A stretch of DNA of 17,375 nt from the NCBI GenBank assembly GCA_903891395.1, contig CAITEM010000050.1, positions 1 to 17,375 of the forward strand. Reading direction: 5' to 3'. The stretch comes from an uncultured Hyphomicrobiales bacterium. GTDB taxonomy: Bacteria > Pseudomonadota > Alphaproteobacteria > Rhizobiales > Xanthobacteraceae. Positions 6,119 to 13,768 of the stretch are shown in pieces. The notes beneath the pieces are model-generated. The model did no database searches. It saw nothing but the letters and a program-made list of their open reading frames with translations, and was not told where the DNA came from. Both the position numbers and the translations under genes were made by a program. Every line of letters begins with the position of its first letter. Position 1 is the stretch's first letter.

Positions 6119-8659
6119 ATGCCTTTGCCGATCGTCAATCCGTTAAGCGATAGCGCCAAACCGCTCAATATTCCGCGAACCCATGCCCAGGCGCTGGACT
6201 TGCACTGGGCCGGGCGGCTGGCCGAGGCGGAGCGGCTCTATCTGGCGATCCTCACGGCCCGTCCCGACCATTTCGACGCGCTGCATTTATTGGGCCTGAT
6301 CAAGCTGGCGCAGGGCCAACTGGCTGAGGCGTTGCGTCTGATCGGTACGGCGATGCGCGCCAAGGCGCCGACGCCGCAGGTCTTGCTCAACCACGGTATC
6401 GTGCTCAATGCGCTCAGCCGCCATCAGGAGGCGATCGACAGTTTCGATCAGGCCATCAAGCTGAAGTCGAAATTCGCCGAGGCGCACAACAATCGCGGCG
6501 TCGTCCTCAACACGCTCGGCCGTGTCGACGAGGCGCTGGAGAGTTTTGCCAAGGCGCTGTCGATCACGCCGAATTATGCCGAGGCTTGGTCCAACCGCGG
6601 CAACGCGCTGCTTAAACTCAAGCGTTACGAAGAGGCGCTGAAGGCCTATGACCGCGCCATCGTGGCGCGGCCGAATTATGCCGACGCGCTCTACAATCGC
6701 GGCAACGTGCTCAAGGACCTAAGCCGCTTCGACGAGGCGCTGGATTACTACGACCGCGCGCTAGCGGCGCAGCCGGCGCTGGCCGAAGGCCACATCAACC
6801 GTGGCGTTTTGCTGGCCGAGCTTGGCCGCAACGATGAAGCGTTGGCGAGCTACGACAAGGCGTTGGCGCTCGCGCCCGGTAACATCCAGGCGACCTATAA
6901 TCGCGGCCACGTGCTGGAACGGCTCAAGCGCTATGACGACGCGCTGGCAGCTTACGATCAGGCCATCGCCGTGGCACCGACGTTGGCCGAGGCCTTTGCC
7001 AATCGCGGCAACGCGCTGCGCGAGCTCAAGAGATTTGAGGAAGCGCTGGCGAGTTACGAGCGCGCCGCTGAATTACAGCCGGATTTGATTGAGGCCTGGT
7101 CGAACCGCGGCATGATCCTGCATGAGCTCAAGCGGCTCGAGGAGGCGCTGCCGAGCTACGACCGGGCGCTGGCGCTGCGGCCGGACTACATCGACGCGCT
7201 CAACAACCGGGCGCAGACCTATCAGGAAATGAAACGGTTCGCCGAGGCGCAGGCCGACTTCGACCGCGTGCTCGAACTCGACCCGAGCCACGACCATGCC
7301 TTCAGCGGCGCGGCGTCCTGCGCCATCAATCTGTGCGACTGGGAACGCCGCGAGCGCTTTGCGCCCGACGTTCCGGCGCACGTCCATAACCGCCACTCGG
7401 CGTTCTCGCCCTTCGTGTTGTTCGGTTACAGCGACGATCCCGCGCTGCAAATGCAGTGCGCCAGGAACTACATCGAGACCCGTATTCCGAACCCGCCCGC
7501 GCCGCTCTGGACCGGGGAGAAGTGGCGCAACGATAAGATCCGCGTCGCCTATCTGTCGGCCGACTTCCGCACCCATGCCACGGCCTTCCTGATGGCCGAG
7601 CTGTTCGAGCACCACGACAAATCGCGCTTCGAGACCCACGCCATTTCGTTCAGCACCGACGACCAGACGGATATGCGGCGGCGGCTGATCGCGGCGTTCG
7701 ATCATTTTCACGACGTGCGCACCAGCAGCGACCGGCTGGTGGCCCAAATCATGCGCGATCTGCAGATCGACATCGCCATCGACCTCAAAGGCTACACGCA
7801 AGATGCGCGAAGCGAGATATTCGAATACCGGCCGGCGCCGATCCAGGTGAATTATCTCGGTTATCCGGGCTCGCTCGGCAGCCGGGTCATGGACTACATC
7901 ATCGCTGATCCGACGGTGGCGCCGTTCGACCACGCGCCGTTCTTTTCCGAAAAGATCGTGCAACTGCCGGACAGCTACCAGGTCAACGACACGCACCGCA
8001 AAGTCTCGCCGAATGTGCCGACGCGCGCGGACGCCGGGCTGCCGGAGCAAGGCTTCGTGTTCTGCAGCTTCAACAACAACTGGAAAGTCACACCGGCGAC
8101 GTTCGACGTCTGGATGCGGTTGTTGCACCAGGTCGAGGGCAGCGTGCTGTGGCTGCTCGGCGACAATGATGGCTCGATGGTCAACCTGCGTCTTGAAGCG
8201 CAGAAGCGCGGTATAGACCCCGCGCGCATTATCTTCGCCAGTCGCATGCTGCCGGAAGAGCATCTGGCGCGCCATGCATTGGCCGATCTGTTTCTCGACA
8301 CGCTGCCGTGTAATGCCCACACTACCGCGAGCGACGCGCTTTGGGTCGGACTGCCGCTGCTGACCTGCGAGGGCAATGCCTTTGCCGGCCGCGTCGCGGC
8401 CAGCCTGTTGCGCGCGGCGAAGGTGCCCGAATTGGTGACGACCACTATGGCCGACTACGAGGCGCTGGCGCTGAAGCTGGCGCGCGCGCCGGCGACCTTG
8501 GGCGAACTGAAGAACCGCCTGTTGCAGAACCGGATGAACGTGCCGCTGTTTAACCCGGAACGCTTCGCCCGGCATATCGAGGCGGCTTACACCACGATGT
8601 GGGAAACTTGGCAGCGCGGCGACGTGCCGCAAGCCTTTGCGGTCAAGCCGATCGACTGA
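6119..8659 (+). CDS. TPR-repeat protein with O-GlcNAc transferase (GT41/SPINDLY) domain
   Basis: 846 residues from the ATG at 6119. Residues about 21-395 hold roughly eleven tetratricopeptide repeats of 34 residues (recurring NRGNxLxxLxRxxEALxxYDxA). The C-terminal half is a GT41 catalytic region. RVAYLSADFRTHATAF at 475-490 places H486 at the human OGT His498 position. DLKGYTQDAR and RPAPIQVNYLGYPG follow. FCSFNNNWKVTP carries K656, equivalent to the essential OGT Lys842. LPCNAHTTASDALWVGLP carries H734 in the UDP-binding motif. All main catalytic blocks are present, so activity as a UDP-sugar protein O-glycosyltransferase in the cytoplasm is likely; the sugar and target proteins are unknown. 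The upstream open frame extends to 6011, but the extra 36 residues look non-coding. Neighbours give no clue to its target. It ends directly against the convergent small gene. Confidence 0.93.
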   Translation: MPLPIVNPLSDSAKPLNIPRTHAQALDLHWAGRLAEAERLYLAILTARPDHFDALHLLGLIKLAQGQLAEALRLIGTAMRAKAPTPQVLLNHGIVLNALSRHQEAIDSFDQAIKLKSKFAEAHNNRGVVLNTLGRVDEALESFAKALSITPNYAEAWSNRGNALLKLKRYEEALKAYDRAIVARPNYADALYNRGNVLKDLSRFDEALDYYDRALAAQPALAEGHINRGVLLAELGRNDEALASYDKALALAPGNIQATYNRGHVLERLKRYDDALAAYDQAIAVAPTLAEAFANRGNALRELKRFEEALASYERAAELQPDLIEAWSNRGMILHELKRLEEALPSYDRALALRPDYIDALNNRAQTYQEMKRFAEAQADFDRVLELDPSHDHAFSGAASCAINLCDWERRERFAPDVPAHVHNRHSAFSPFVLFGYSDDPALQMQCARNYIETRIPNPPAPLWTGEKWRNDKIRVAYLSADFRTHATAFLMAELFEHHDKSRFETHAISFSTDDQTDMRRRLIAAFDHFHDVRTSSDRLVAQIMRDLQIDIAIDLKGYTQDARSEIFEYRPAPIQVNYLGYPGSLGSRVMDYIIADPTVAPFDHAPFFSEKIVQLPDSYQVNDTHRKVSPNVPTRADAGLPEQGFVFCSFNNNWKVTPATFDVWMRLLHQVEGSVLWLLGDNDGSMVNLRLEAQKRGIDPARIIFASRMLPEEHLARHALADLFLDTLPCNAHTTASDALWVGLPLLTCEGNAFAGRVAASLLRAAKVPELVTTTMADYEALALKLARAPATLGELKNRLLQNRMNVPLFNPERFARHIEAAYTTMWETWQRGDVPQAFAVKPID

Positions 8660-8884
8660 TCAGCGCATCGTCTTCCAAGGGTCCTGGTTGGCAGGCGCGT
8701 CGGGAACGCTGCCCAGCGCTTTTTTGTAATCGGCGTCGAGCGCCTTTTTCTTCGCGGCGTCTTCCGCACTGGTCGCTGGCTGCTGTTGCTGCCGCTTGCC
8801 TTTGGCCTGCGCCAAAGGCGCATACGACAGCAGCGCGATGGCAATGGCGGCACCAAAGGTCCCGGCTTTCAACGACGTGCGCAT
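8660..8884 (-). CDS. Small exported protein of unknown function (74 aa)
   Basis: 74 residues. A signal peptide covers about 1-27 (charged start, hydrophobic AAIAIALLSYAPLAQA, cleavage near AQA-K). The mature part of about 47 residues is charged: a KGKRQQQQ stretch, an Ala/Lys-rich helix and a C-terminal block DADYKKALGSVPDAPANQDPW ending in KTMR. Small proteins with a similar DxxYxxALxxxP...DPW tail are familiar to me from Bradyrhizobium-like genomes, but no function is known to me. The GGAG ribosome site six bases before the ATG, the signal peptide and the fitting gap support a real gene. Its stop codon directly abuts the stop of the convergent TPR-OGT gene. It may be the last gene of the leftward operon, 119 bases after the crotonase, or have its own promoter. 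Confidence 0.75.
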   Translation of the reverse strand: MRTSLKAGTFGAAIAIALLSYAPLAQAKGKRQQQQPATSAEDAAKKKALDADYKKALGSVPDAPANQDPWKTMR

Positions 8885-9003
8885 AACAGTCTCCGGCAGG
8901 AAACGACGCCCCGCGCCAGAAACATCATCGCTTCGCGGCCAAATAGCGGCGAATCAGGCGAAGATTGCCAAAATTTACGACGCGGTTATGCGATCGCTGC
9001 GCA

Positions 9004-9819
9004 CTATTTCTTCGCGCCGTCCTCGATCTCTTTGTGGTCCGGCATCACGTCTTCCTTGTCGAGCTTGGCCAGCGATTCCAAGGCGAGGTGATACATCACT
9101 TCCTTTTCCATCCACTGCTTCAGCGGCTGGATCAGCGTGATGCGGGTGTAGCGCAGCAGAAGATCGTTCTTGGTTGCCAGTTCCTCTGCCAGCGCCCAGG
9201 CCCGCGCCAGCAGCTTCTCGCGCGGGTGGACCTCGGCGATCAGGCCGAGGTCTTTCGCTTCCTGCGCCTTGATGATCTGGCCGGTGAGCCTGAAATAGCG
9301 CGCGCGGTTGATGCCGAGCAGCATCGTGTAGACGATGCCGATGCCGTCGCCCGGCGTCTGGCTGGCCAGCTTGAAGTGCGCGGTGTCCTCGAAGCTGCAA
9401 TCGTCCGAGCCGATGACGATGTCGCACATCAGCGGCAATTCCGAGTGCCGCATGGCCGGGCCGTTGACGACCGCGATCATCGGCACCTCGATATCGAGCA
9501 TGCGCGTCATCAGCCGGTGCGCGTTCCAGTGGATGGTGTCGAGCAGGTCGGCGGTGATATTGGTCGAAACTTCGCGGTAGAACGAAAAGCCGGGCTCGGC
9601 GCGGGGCCCGCTGAACTCGTCGCCGATGCCGGTCATGATGATGATGCGGTTTTCGCGGTCGGCGCCGATCTGCGTGAAGCAGTCGACCAGTTCGGACTGG
9701 ATGATGGGTCCCCAGCGCACCGGCTTGCCCTCGGTGTGCAAGGTCATCTGCAGAATGCCCTTTTTACGCTCGAGCTTGATGGTCTTGTACTTGTTGGCGT
9801 ATTCGTCGAGGCGTGACAT
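9004..9819 (-). CDS. Crotonase-fold hydrolase resembling 6-oxocamphor hydrolase
   Basis: 271 residues, enoyl-CoA hydratase/isomerase superfamily. The opening (YANKYKTIKLERKKGI, then LHTEGKPVRW and DRENRIIIMTG) resembles, from memory, 6-oxocamphor hydrolase of Rhodococcus more than ordinary enoyl-CoA hydratases. The oxyanion-hole segment is VPMIAVVNGPAMRHSELPLMCDIV at 112-135, written here as one block: IAVVNGPA, then LPLMCD. Residues W36, H148 (DTAHF) and D158 (PGDG) fall where that enzyme has Trp40, His145 and Asp154. The enoyl-CoA hydratase glutamate pair is not obvious. 6-oxocamphor hydrolase cleaves a cyclic 1,3-diketone by a retro-Claisen reaction without CoA, and a similar C-C hydrolase role is inferred here. 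A generic enoyl-CoA hydratase remains possible. An AGGA ribosome site lies eight bases upstream. It follows the Bug receptor gene by 45 bases in the same operon. Confidence 0.85.
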   Translation of the reverse strand: MSRLDEYANKYKTIKLERKKGILQMTLHTEGKPVRWGPIIQSELVDCFTQIGADRENRIIIMTGIGDEFSGPRAEPGFSFYREVSTNITADLLDTIHWNAHRLMTRMLDIEVPMIAVVNGPAMRHSELPLMCDIVIGSDDCSFEDTAHFKLASQTPGDGIGIVYTMLLGINRARYFRLTGQIIKAQEAKDLGLIAEVHPREKLLARAWALAEELATKNDLLLRYTRITLIQPLKQWMEKEVMYHLALESLAKLDKEDVMPDHKEIEDGAKK

Positions 9820-9864
9820 CGAAAGATCCTATGGGCTTGGACGCGCGCGTAAAACGTGGCGCGG

Positions 9865-10833
9865 TTACTGTTGAATCAGGTTCGCTTTTTCCAGCACCGT
9901 GTTCCAGGTCTTGATTTCGGTCGAAAGATCGCTGCGGAACTGCGCGCCGGTCTGCGCGGTCGGCTCGAAGCCGAGCGCGACGAGTTTATCCTTGATGTCG
10001 GGCATCGCTGCGGCTTTCAGAATTGCGGCTTCCAGTCTGTCGACGACCGGCTTCGGCGTTTTCGGCGGCACGAAGAAACCGCTCCAGGCAGTGGCGGTGA
10101 TCGCCGGGAAACCGGACTCCGTTGCCGTCGGCACGTCGGGCAGGGCGGCCGAGCGCGTGACGCTGGTGACCGCGATGCCTTTGAGCTTGCCGGCCTGGAT
10201 CATCGGCGCCGCCGGCGGCAGTGTCACGGACGCCAGATCGATCTGGTTCGCCATCGCGGCGGTCAGCGCCGGGGCCGCGCCCTGGAACGGCACGTTCTGC
10301 ATCTGCACGCCGGGCAACGTCGTCAGCAGTTGCTCGATCACCAGATGCGGGATCGAGCCGGAGCCGGGCGTGCCGTAATTCAGCGGACGGGTCTTGGCCA
10401 GTTCGACCAGTTCCTTGAGGTTGTTGGCCTTCACGTTCGGCGCCGCGGCCAGCACGATGGCCTGTGGCGCCGCGCTGGCGATGGCGTAAAGGTCGCGCTC
10501 GACGGCGAGGCCAGCCTTCGGGTTCATCAGGCTGTAGATCACCATCGAATTGGAATTGACCAGGACGGTGTAGCCGTCGGGGTCTTCGCTGGACACTTTC
10601 TTGGCGGCGAGACCGCCCGCGGCGCCGCCCTGATTCACGACGATCACCGGCTGGCCGAGGATGCCGGTCATCTTGTCGGCGAACAGCCGCGCCACGGCGT
10701 CGACGCCGCCGCCCGGCGGGAAGCCGACGATTAGGCGGATGCCGCGCGATGGAAAAGCGTCCTGCGCCGTGGCGGGCGCAACGACGGCGGCGAACAGAGC
10801 GCAAAGCGCAAACAGTCTCGTGACGTGTGACAT
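9865..10833 (-). CDS. Bug/TctC-family periplasmic solute-binding protein (second copy)
   Basis: 322 residues from the ATG at 10833, which is preceded by a GGGGGAG ribosome site. An open frame runs further upstream to 10908, but that extension would bury the signal peptide. The Sec signal is about 1-23 (LFALCALFAAVVAPATAQ). Family blocks: FPPGGGVDAVARLFADKM, VIVVNQGGAAGGLAA, DPDGYTVLVNSNS, NYGTPGSGSIPHLVIEQ, VPFQGAAPALTAAMANQID, and LPDVPTATESGFPAI before FVPPKTPKPVV. It is only distantly similar to the Bug protein at 2401-3363, so the two are not a recent duplication. It is sandwiched between fumarylacetoacetase and the 6-oxocamphor-hydrolase-like gene, which suggests it captures the compound that this operon degrades. 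No TctA or TctB partner is present. Confidence 0.93.
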   Translation of the reverse strand: MSHVTRLFALCALFAAVVAPATAQDAFPSRGIRLIVGFPPGGGVDAVARLFADKMTGILGQPVIVVNQGGAAGGLAAKKVSSEDPDGYTVLVNSNSMVIYSLMNPKAGLAVERDLYAIASAAPQAIVLAAAPNVKANNLKELVELAKTRPLNYGTPGSGSIPHLVIEQLLTTLPGVQMQNVPFQGAAPALTAAMANQIDLASVTLPPAAPMIQAGKLKGIAVTSVTRSAALPDVPTATESGFPAITATAWSGFFVPPKTPKPVVDRLEAAILKAAAMPDIKDKLVALGFEPTAQTGAQFRSDLSTEIKTWNTVLEKANLIQQ

Positions 10834-10944
10834 GGTTGTCTCCCCCGAGCGGCGCTTATGGTGCGCCTGCCATCGAATGCTATAGGCCGGACCGCAAATG
10901 CCGCGCAAGCAGCGGAAACCACCGAGATGCGTTGCGTTTTAGCG

Positions 10945-12258
10945 TCAAATGGTGACCGCGGGAGCGATCAAACCGCGGCATTCGCCGAAGCCGAACGGCA
11001 CGGCGCCGTCCCGATTGCAGCGGCCGTGGAAGACAACTTCATCGCCGTCTTCGAGCCAGGTTCGGGTTTCACCATTTGGCAAAACCAGCGGCTGTTTGCC
11101 ACCGGTGGTGAGTTCCAGCATGCAGGCGCGGCTCTCGTCGGTGGGGCCGGAAAGCGTGCCGGTGCCGAGCAGATCGCCGGGCTGCAGATTGCAGCCGTTC
11201 GAGGCATGATGCGTGACCATCTGGGCGCAGCTCCAATACAGTGCGGCGAGATTGGTCTTTGAGATTGGCGCCGGCGCGTCGCCTTTGGCGCGCATCGCCG
11301 CGGTTTGCAGCGAAGCGGTTAGCGCGATGTCGAAACCGCCTTCGGATTGATCGGTGCTGTCGCTGAGGTAGTCGTGGAGCGGTGGATCGCCAGCGTCGCG
11401 TGCGCGCGCGGGCACGCGAAACGGCGCCAGCGCTTCGGCGGTGACGATCCAGGGCGACACCGTCGTCGCAAAACATTTGCCGAGGAACGGGCCGAGCGGA
11501 AAGCTCTCGAAACGCTGGATGTCGCGCGCCGACCAGTCGTTCAAAAGGCACAGGCCGAATATCCGGTCCCGCGCTTCGTGTAAGGGAACAGGGCGGCCCA
11601 GTTCGTTGCCTTCGCCGACATAGATGCCGACCTCCAGTTCGTAGTCGAGCATACGCGTGGCCGCGAAAGACGATGTGCCGTCCTTGCGGCCCTGCTGGCC
11701 GTGCGGGCGGATGACCGGACCGCCGCTGGCGACGATGGAACTGGCGCGGCCGTTATAGGCCATCGGCAGGTTCTTGAACGCCGGTGGCAAGGGGGCGTCG
11801 GGCCGCAGCACACTGGTGGCGCGGCGAACGTGATCGATCGAGGTGAAGAAATCGGTGAAGCCGCCAATGGTGGCGGGCATCATCAATTCCGCGTTTCGCA
11901 TCGGTACCAGGACCTTTGTTGCTTCGGCGCGATGCAGCCCGTCGCTACGCAACAGGTCCGACAGTTCGCGCCGCAGCGCTGAGAGTTTGGCGGGCTTCAT
12001 CGCCATGAGTTCATTCAATGTCGGTTTGGCCACGGCTTTTGCTGCGTCTTGCGCGACGGCCGAGAACAGGCCAGCGGCGTTCGCCGCCTTCATATCGACA
12101 ATCATGTCGCCAATGGCGACGCCGCCGCGCGGGCCGCCGTCTTTCGTGCTGAACACGCCGAACGGCAAATTCTGAATCGGAAAGTCGCAGCCCGCGACAT
12201 TCGCCGTTTCGACAAAACTGCGCCGCGACGGGTCATGCGTTTCGTTCAGAATGGTCAT
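10945..12258 (-). CDS. fahA: Fumarylacetoacetase (fumarylacetoacetate hydrolase)
   Basis: 437 residues. It cleaves fumarylacetoacetate to fumarate and acetoacetate, the last step of tyrosine/homogentisate breakdown, in the cytoplasm. Conserved residues match mouse FAH with a constant offset: D136 and H143 (FTDFFTSIDH; mouse D126 and catalytic H133), E207 and E209 (DYELEVG; mouse E199, E201), D241 (NDWSARD; mouse D233) and K261 (LGKCF; mouse K253). The metal site and catalytic histidine are therefore complete. The N-terminal SH3-like domain (about 20-125) and full length fit the classical two-domain enzyme rather than short FAH-family proteins. AAGGA precedes the ATG. It lies 14 bases after the 242-residue exported-protein gene. 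Homogentisate dioxygenase and maleylacetoacetate isomerase are not in the window, so the substrate here might be a related diketone acid. Confidence 0.95.
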   Translation of the reverse strand: MTILNETHDPSRRSFVETANVAGCDFPIQNLPFGVFSTKDGGPRGGVAIGDMIVDMKAANAAGLFSAVAQDAAKAVAKPTLNELMAMKPAKLSALRRELSDLLRSDGLHRAEATKVLVPMRNAELMMPATIGGFTDFFTSIDHVRRATSVLRPDAPLPPAFKNLPMAYNGRASSIVASGGPVIRPHGQQGRKDGTSSFAATRMLDYELEVGIYVGEGNELGRPVPLHEARDRIFGLCLLNDWSARDIQRFESFPLGPFLGKCFATTVSPWIVTAEALAPFRVPARARDAGDPPLHDYLSDSTDQSEGGFDIALTASLQTAAMRAKGDAPAPISKTNLAALYWSCAQMVTHHASNGCNLQPGDLLGTGTLSGPTDESRACMLELTTGGKQPLVLPNGETRTWLEDGDEVVFHGRCNRDGAVPFGFGECRGLIAPAVTI

Positions 12259-12272
12259 GGAAAATCCTTGAG

Positions 12273-13001
12273 TCAGCCGAACCGGAAGGCCAGCAGGTTA
12301 TCGAACGCGCGCAGCTCGATCAGTACGCGATGCAGGAGGTCGGGGTCACGGGTGGCGATGGCCTTGGTGATTAGCGCGAGGCTCGCCTGCGCGCCATCAA
12401 CCAGTCGGCGAAACTCGCCTTCGCTGCGCACCGGCTCTGCGGCGATGCCATCGCAGCGCTTTAACTCGTAGCCGTAGATCGCGGCTTTGCCGGCAAGGTC
12501 GGTTATCGTTTCGGTCTTTGTCAGATCGAGCGTGCGGTCGTTGTAGGCCATCAGCGCGTCCATCGCCTCGTTGGCGTCGCGCACGCAGTCCGCGAGCACA
12601 ACGATGCCACTGGCTTTGCGCAGGGCGTAGAACTCGCCGCGCAACGCGTTGAGGCCGTCGATCGCCGCGTCGGAGCGTCCGGCATTGAGCAGCAGTTCGG
12701 CGCCAACCAGCCGCGCGCTGACCCCGGTCATGATCTTTTTATAAAGGGGATTGAGTTCGAACATGTCCGGCCGCCGGCTGCCAAAATGCAGCAACAGCTT
12801 GCCCCAGGCCTCGCGCGTGCGGTCGATCTCCAGCGAAGCGAGGTCGGTGTTTTCGGTACGAAGGTAGCCGATCGCCACGCGGGTATGGCTGGCGACGGCC
12901 TCCATCAACGTATTGAAGTCGGTCAGATCGCTGGCTTGCGCGGGTACACCCGCCAAAAGGGCGAAGCCAAGGATTGCGCGGCGGACACGGCAGGCCCACA
13001 T
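12273..13001 (-). CDS. Exported helical protein of unknown function
   Basis: 242 residues; I do not recognise the family. A signal peptide spans about 1-23 (RRAILGFALLAGVPAQAS). The rest looks almost entirely alpha-helical and amphipathic, for example LTDFNTLMEAVASHTRVAIGY, LVGAELLLNAGRSDAAIDGL and LLHRVLIELRAFDNLL. This would suit a four-helix-bundle or repeat-helix periplasmic protein. There is no CxxCH heme motif, and its two mature-part cysteines are far apart (about residues 143 and 195). It is divergent from soxW across a gap of only 64 bases and is the first gene of the leftward fahA operon, so it could serve either sulfur oxidation or the catabolic operon. Confidence 0.8.
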   Translation of the reverse strand: MWACRVRRAILGFALLAGVPAQASDLTDFNTLMEAVASHTRVAIGYLRTENTDLASLEIDRTREAWGKLLLHFGSRRPDMFELNPLYKKIMTGVSARLVGAELLLNAGRSDAAIDGLNALRGEFYALRKASGIVVLADCVRDANEAMDALMAYNDRTLDLTKTETITDLAGKAAIYGYELKRCDGIAAEPVRSEGEFRRLVDGAQASLALITKAIATRDPDLLHRVLIELRAFDNLLAFRFG

Positions 13002-13065
13002 GATTGTTCACCCGGTTTGAGGGGGGATATAGACCGCAAGCTCGCGCATGGATACTTCTAGGACC

Positions 13066-13635
13066 ATGAAATTCGCCCGGCGGACCCTTCTGGCTGGCGC
13101 GGCGGCACTCGCCGCCACTTCCCCCGCGCGCGCCGACGAGCCGTTGCTGACCGACGATGGGCTTTACAGACAGCCCTGGTTTCTGGAGAGCTTTCTGGAT
13201 CTGAGCGACGATCTCGAAGGCGCGGCCAAGCAGGGCAAGCGCTTCGCGATCATGTGGGAGCTCAAGGGCTGCCCCTATTGCAAGGAAACACATTTCGTCA
13301 ATTTCGCGCGGCCAAATATCTCGGATTACGTGAAAGCCAACTTCGAAATACTGCAACTCAACATCGTCGGCTCGCGCAAAGTTACCGATTTCGATGGCGC
13401 CGAGATGTCGGAGAAGGAACTGGCGGCGAAATACGGCATCCGATTCACGCCGACCTTCCAGTTCTTCGCCGAACGCGCGGGGCCGCTTAAAGCGCTCGCG
13501 CCGCAGAAGCGCGAAGTCGCCCGCGCCCCTGGTTACCTGCGTCCCGAAGATTTTCTCGCCATGTTTCGGTTCGTGCGCGAAAAGGCATACGAGACCAAAA
13601 GCTTCCGCGATTTCGTCAAGGCGCTGCCAAGCTGA
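13066..13635 (+). CDS. soxW: SoxW-like periplasmic thioredoxin
   Basis: 189 residues from the ATG at 13066, with an in-frame ATG at 13048 adding six residues as an alternative; neither has an ideal ribosome site (TAGGA lies only two bases before 13066). The signal peptide (1-23, FARRTLLAGAAALAATSPARA) has a twin arginine and may use the Tat route. The thioredoxin fold is shown by the redox motif CPYC at 69-72 in MWELKGCPYCKETH and by the cis-proline segment IRFTPTFQFF. SoxW-type thioredoxins in Sox clusters are thought to keep the carrier cysteine of SoxY in its active reduced state. Placement directly before soxYZ supports this. No SoxV/CcdA membrane electron donor is seen in the window. The gene is divergent from the unknown exported protein. 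Confidence 0.85.
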   Translation: MKFARRTLLAGAAALAATSPARADEPLLTDDGLYRQPWFLESFLDLSDDLEGAAKQGKRFAIMWELKGCPYCKETHFVNFARPNISDYVKANFEILQLNIVGSRKVTDFDGAEMSEKELAAKYGIRFTPTFQFFAERAGPLKALAPQKREVARAPGYLRPEDFLAMFRFVREKAYETKSFRDFVKALPS

Positions 13636-13691
13636 AATCCGCCATCAAAGCTCCTTATCGCGGAACGTACGTTTTCTGATTTGCCTACGAT

Positions 13692-13720
13692 TTGAACCCG
13701 TCCCGAGTGACGGCTATGGT
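13692..13720 (+). promoter_or_regulatory. Candidate promoter with inverted repeat upstream of soxY
   Basis: TTGAAC (13692-13697) and TATGGT (13715-13720) match the sigma-70 -35 and -10 boxes at four of six positions each, with 17-base spacing. Between them lies a perfect inverted repeat, CCGTC (13698-13702) and GACGG (13709-13713), six bases apart, which could be an operator. It is 49 bases before the soxY start, in the 133-base gap after soxW. Confidence 0.35.
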
Positions 13721-13768
13721 TGCTTGGGCGGATGTGCCGCCCCAAAAGACGAAGCCGGGAGGACAGAG

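Noticed and set aside
6170..7300. Tandem repeat array of about 102-base units
   Set aside because: The periodicity is explained by the 34-residue TPR units of the protein; the DNA copies are diverged and are not a separate repeat element.
7073..8632. A 519-codon open frame on the - strand opposite the TPR-OGT catalytic domain
   Set aside because: Its translation is Arg/His/Gln-rich with no recognisable motif, and it lies fully antisense to a clear gene; long antisense frames are common in GC-rich DNA.
8965..10734. Two open frames of 283 and 292 codons on the + strand opposite the crotonase and the second Bug gene
   Set aside because: Both mirror well-supported - strand genes and have compositions typical of shadow frames.
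13048..13065. Earlier ATG for soxW at 13048
   Set aside because: It adds six residues before a complete signal peptide and has no better ribosome site; kept as an alternative only.
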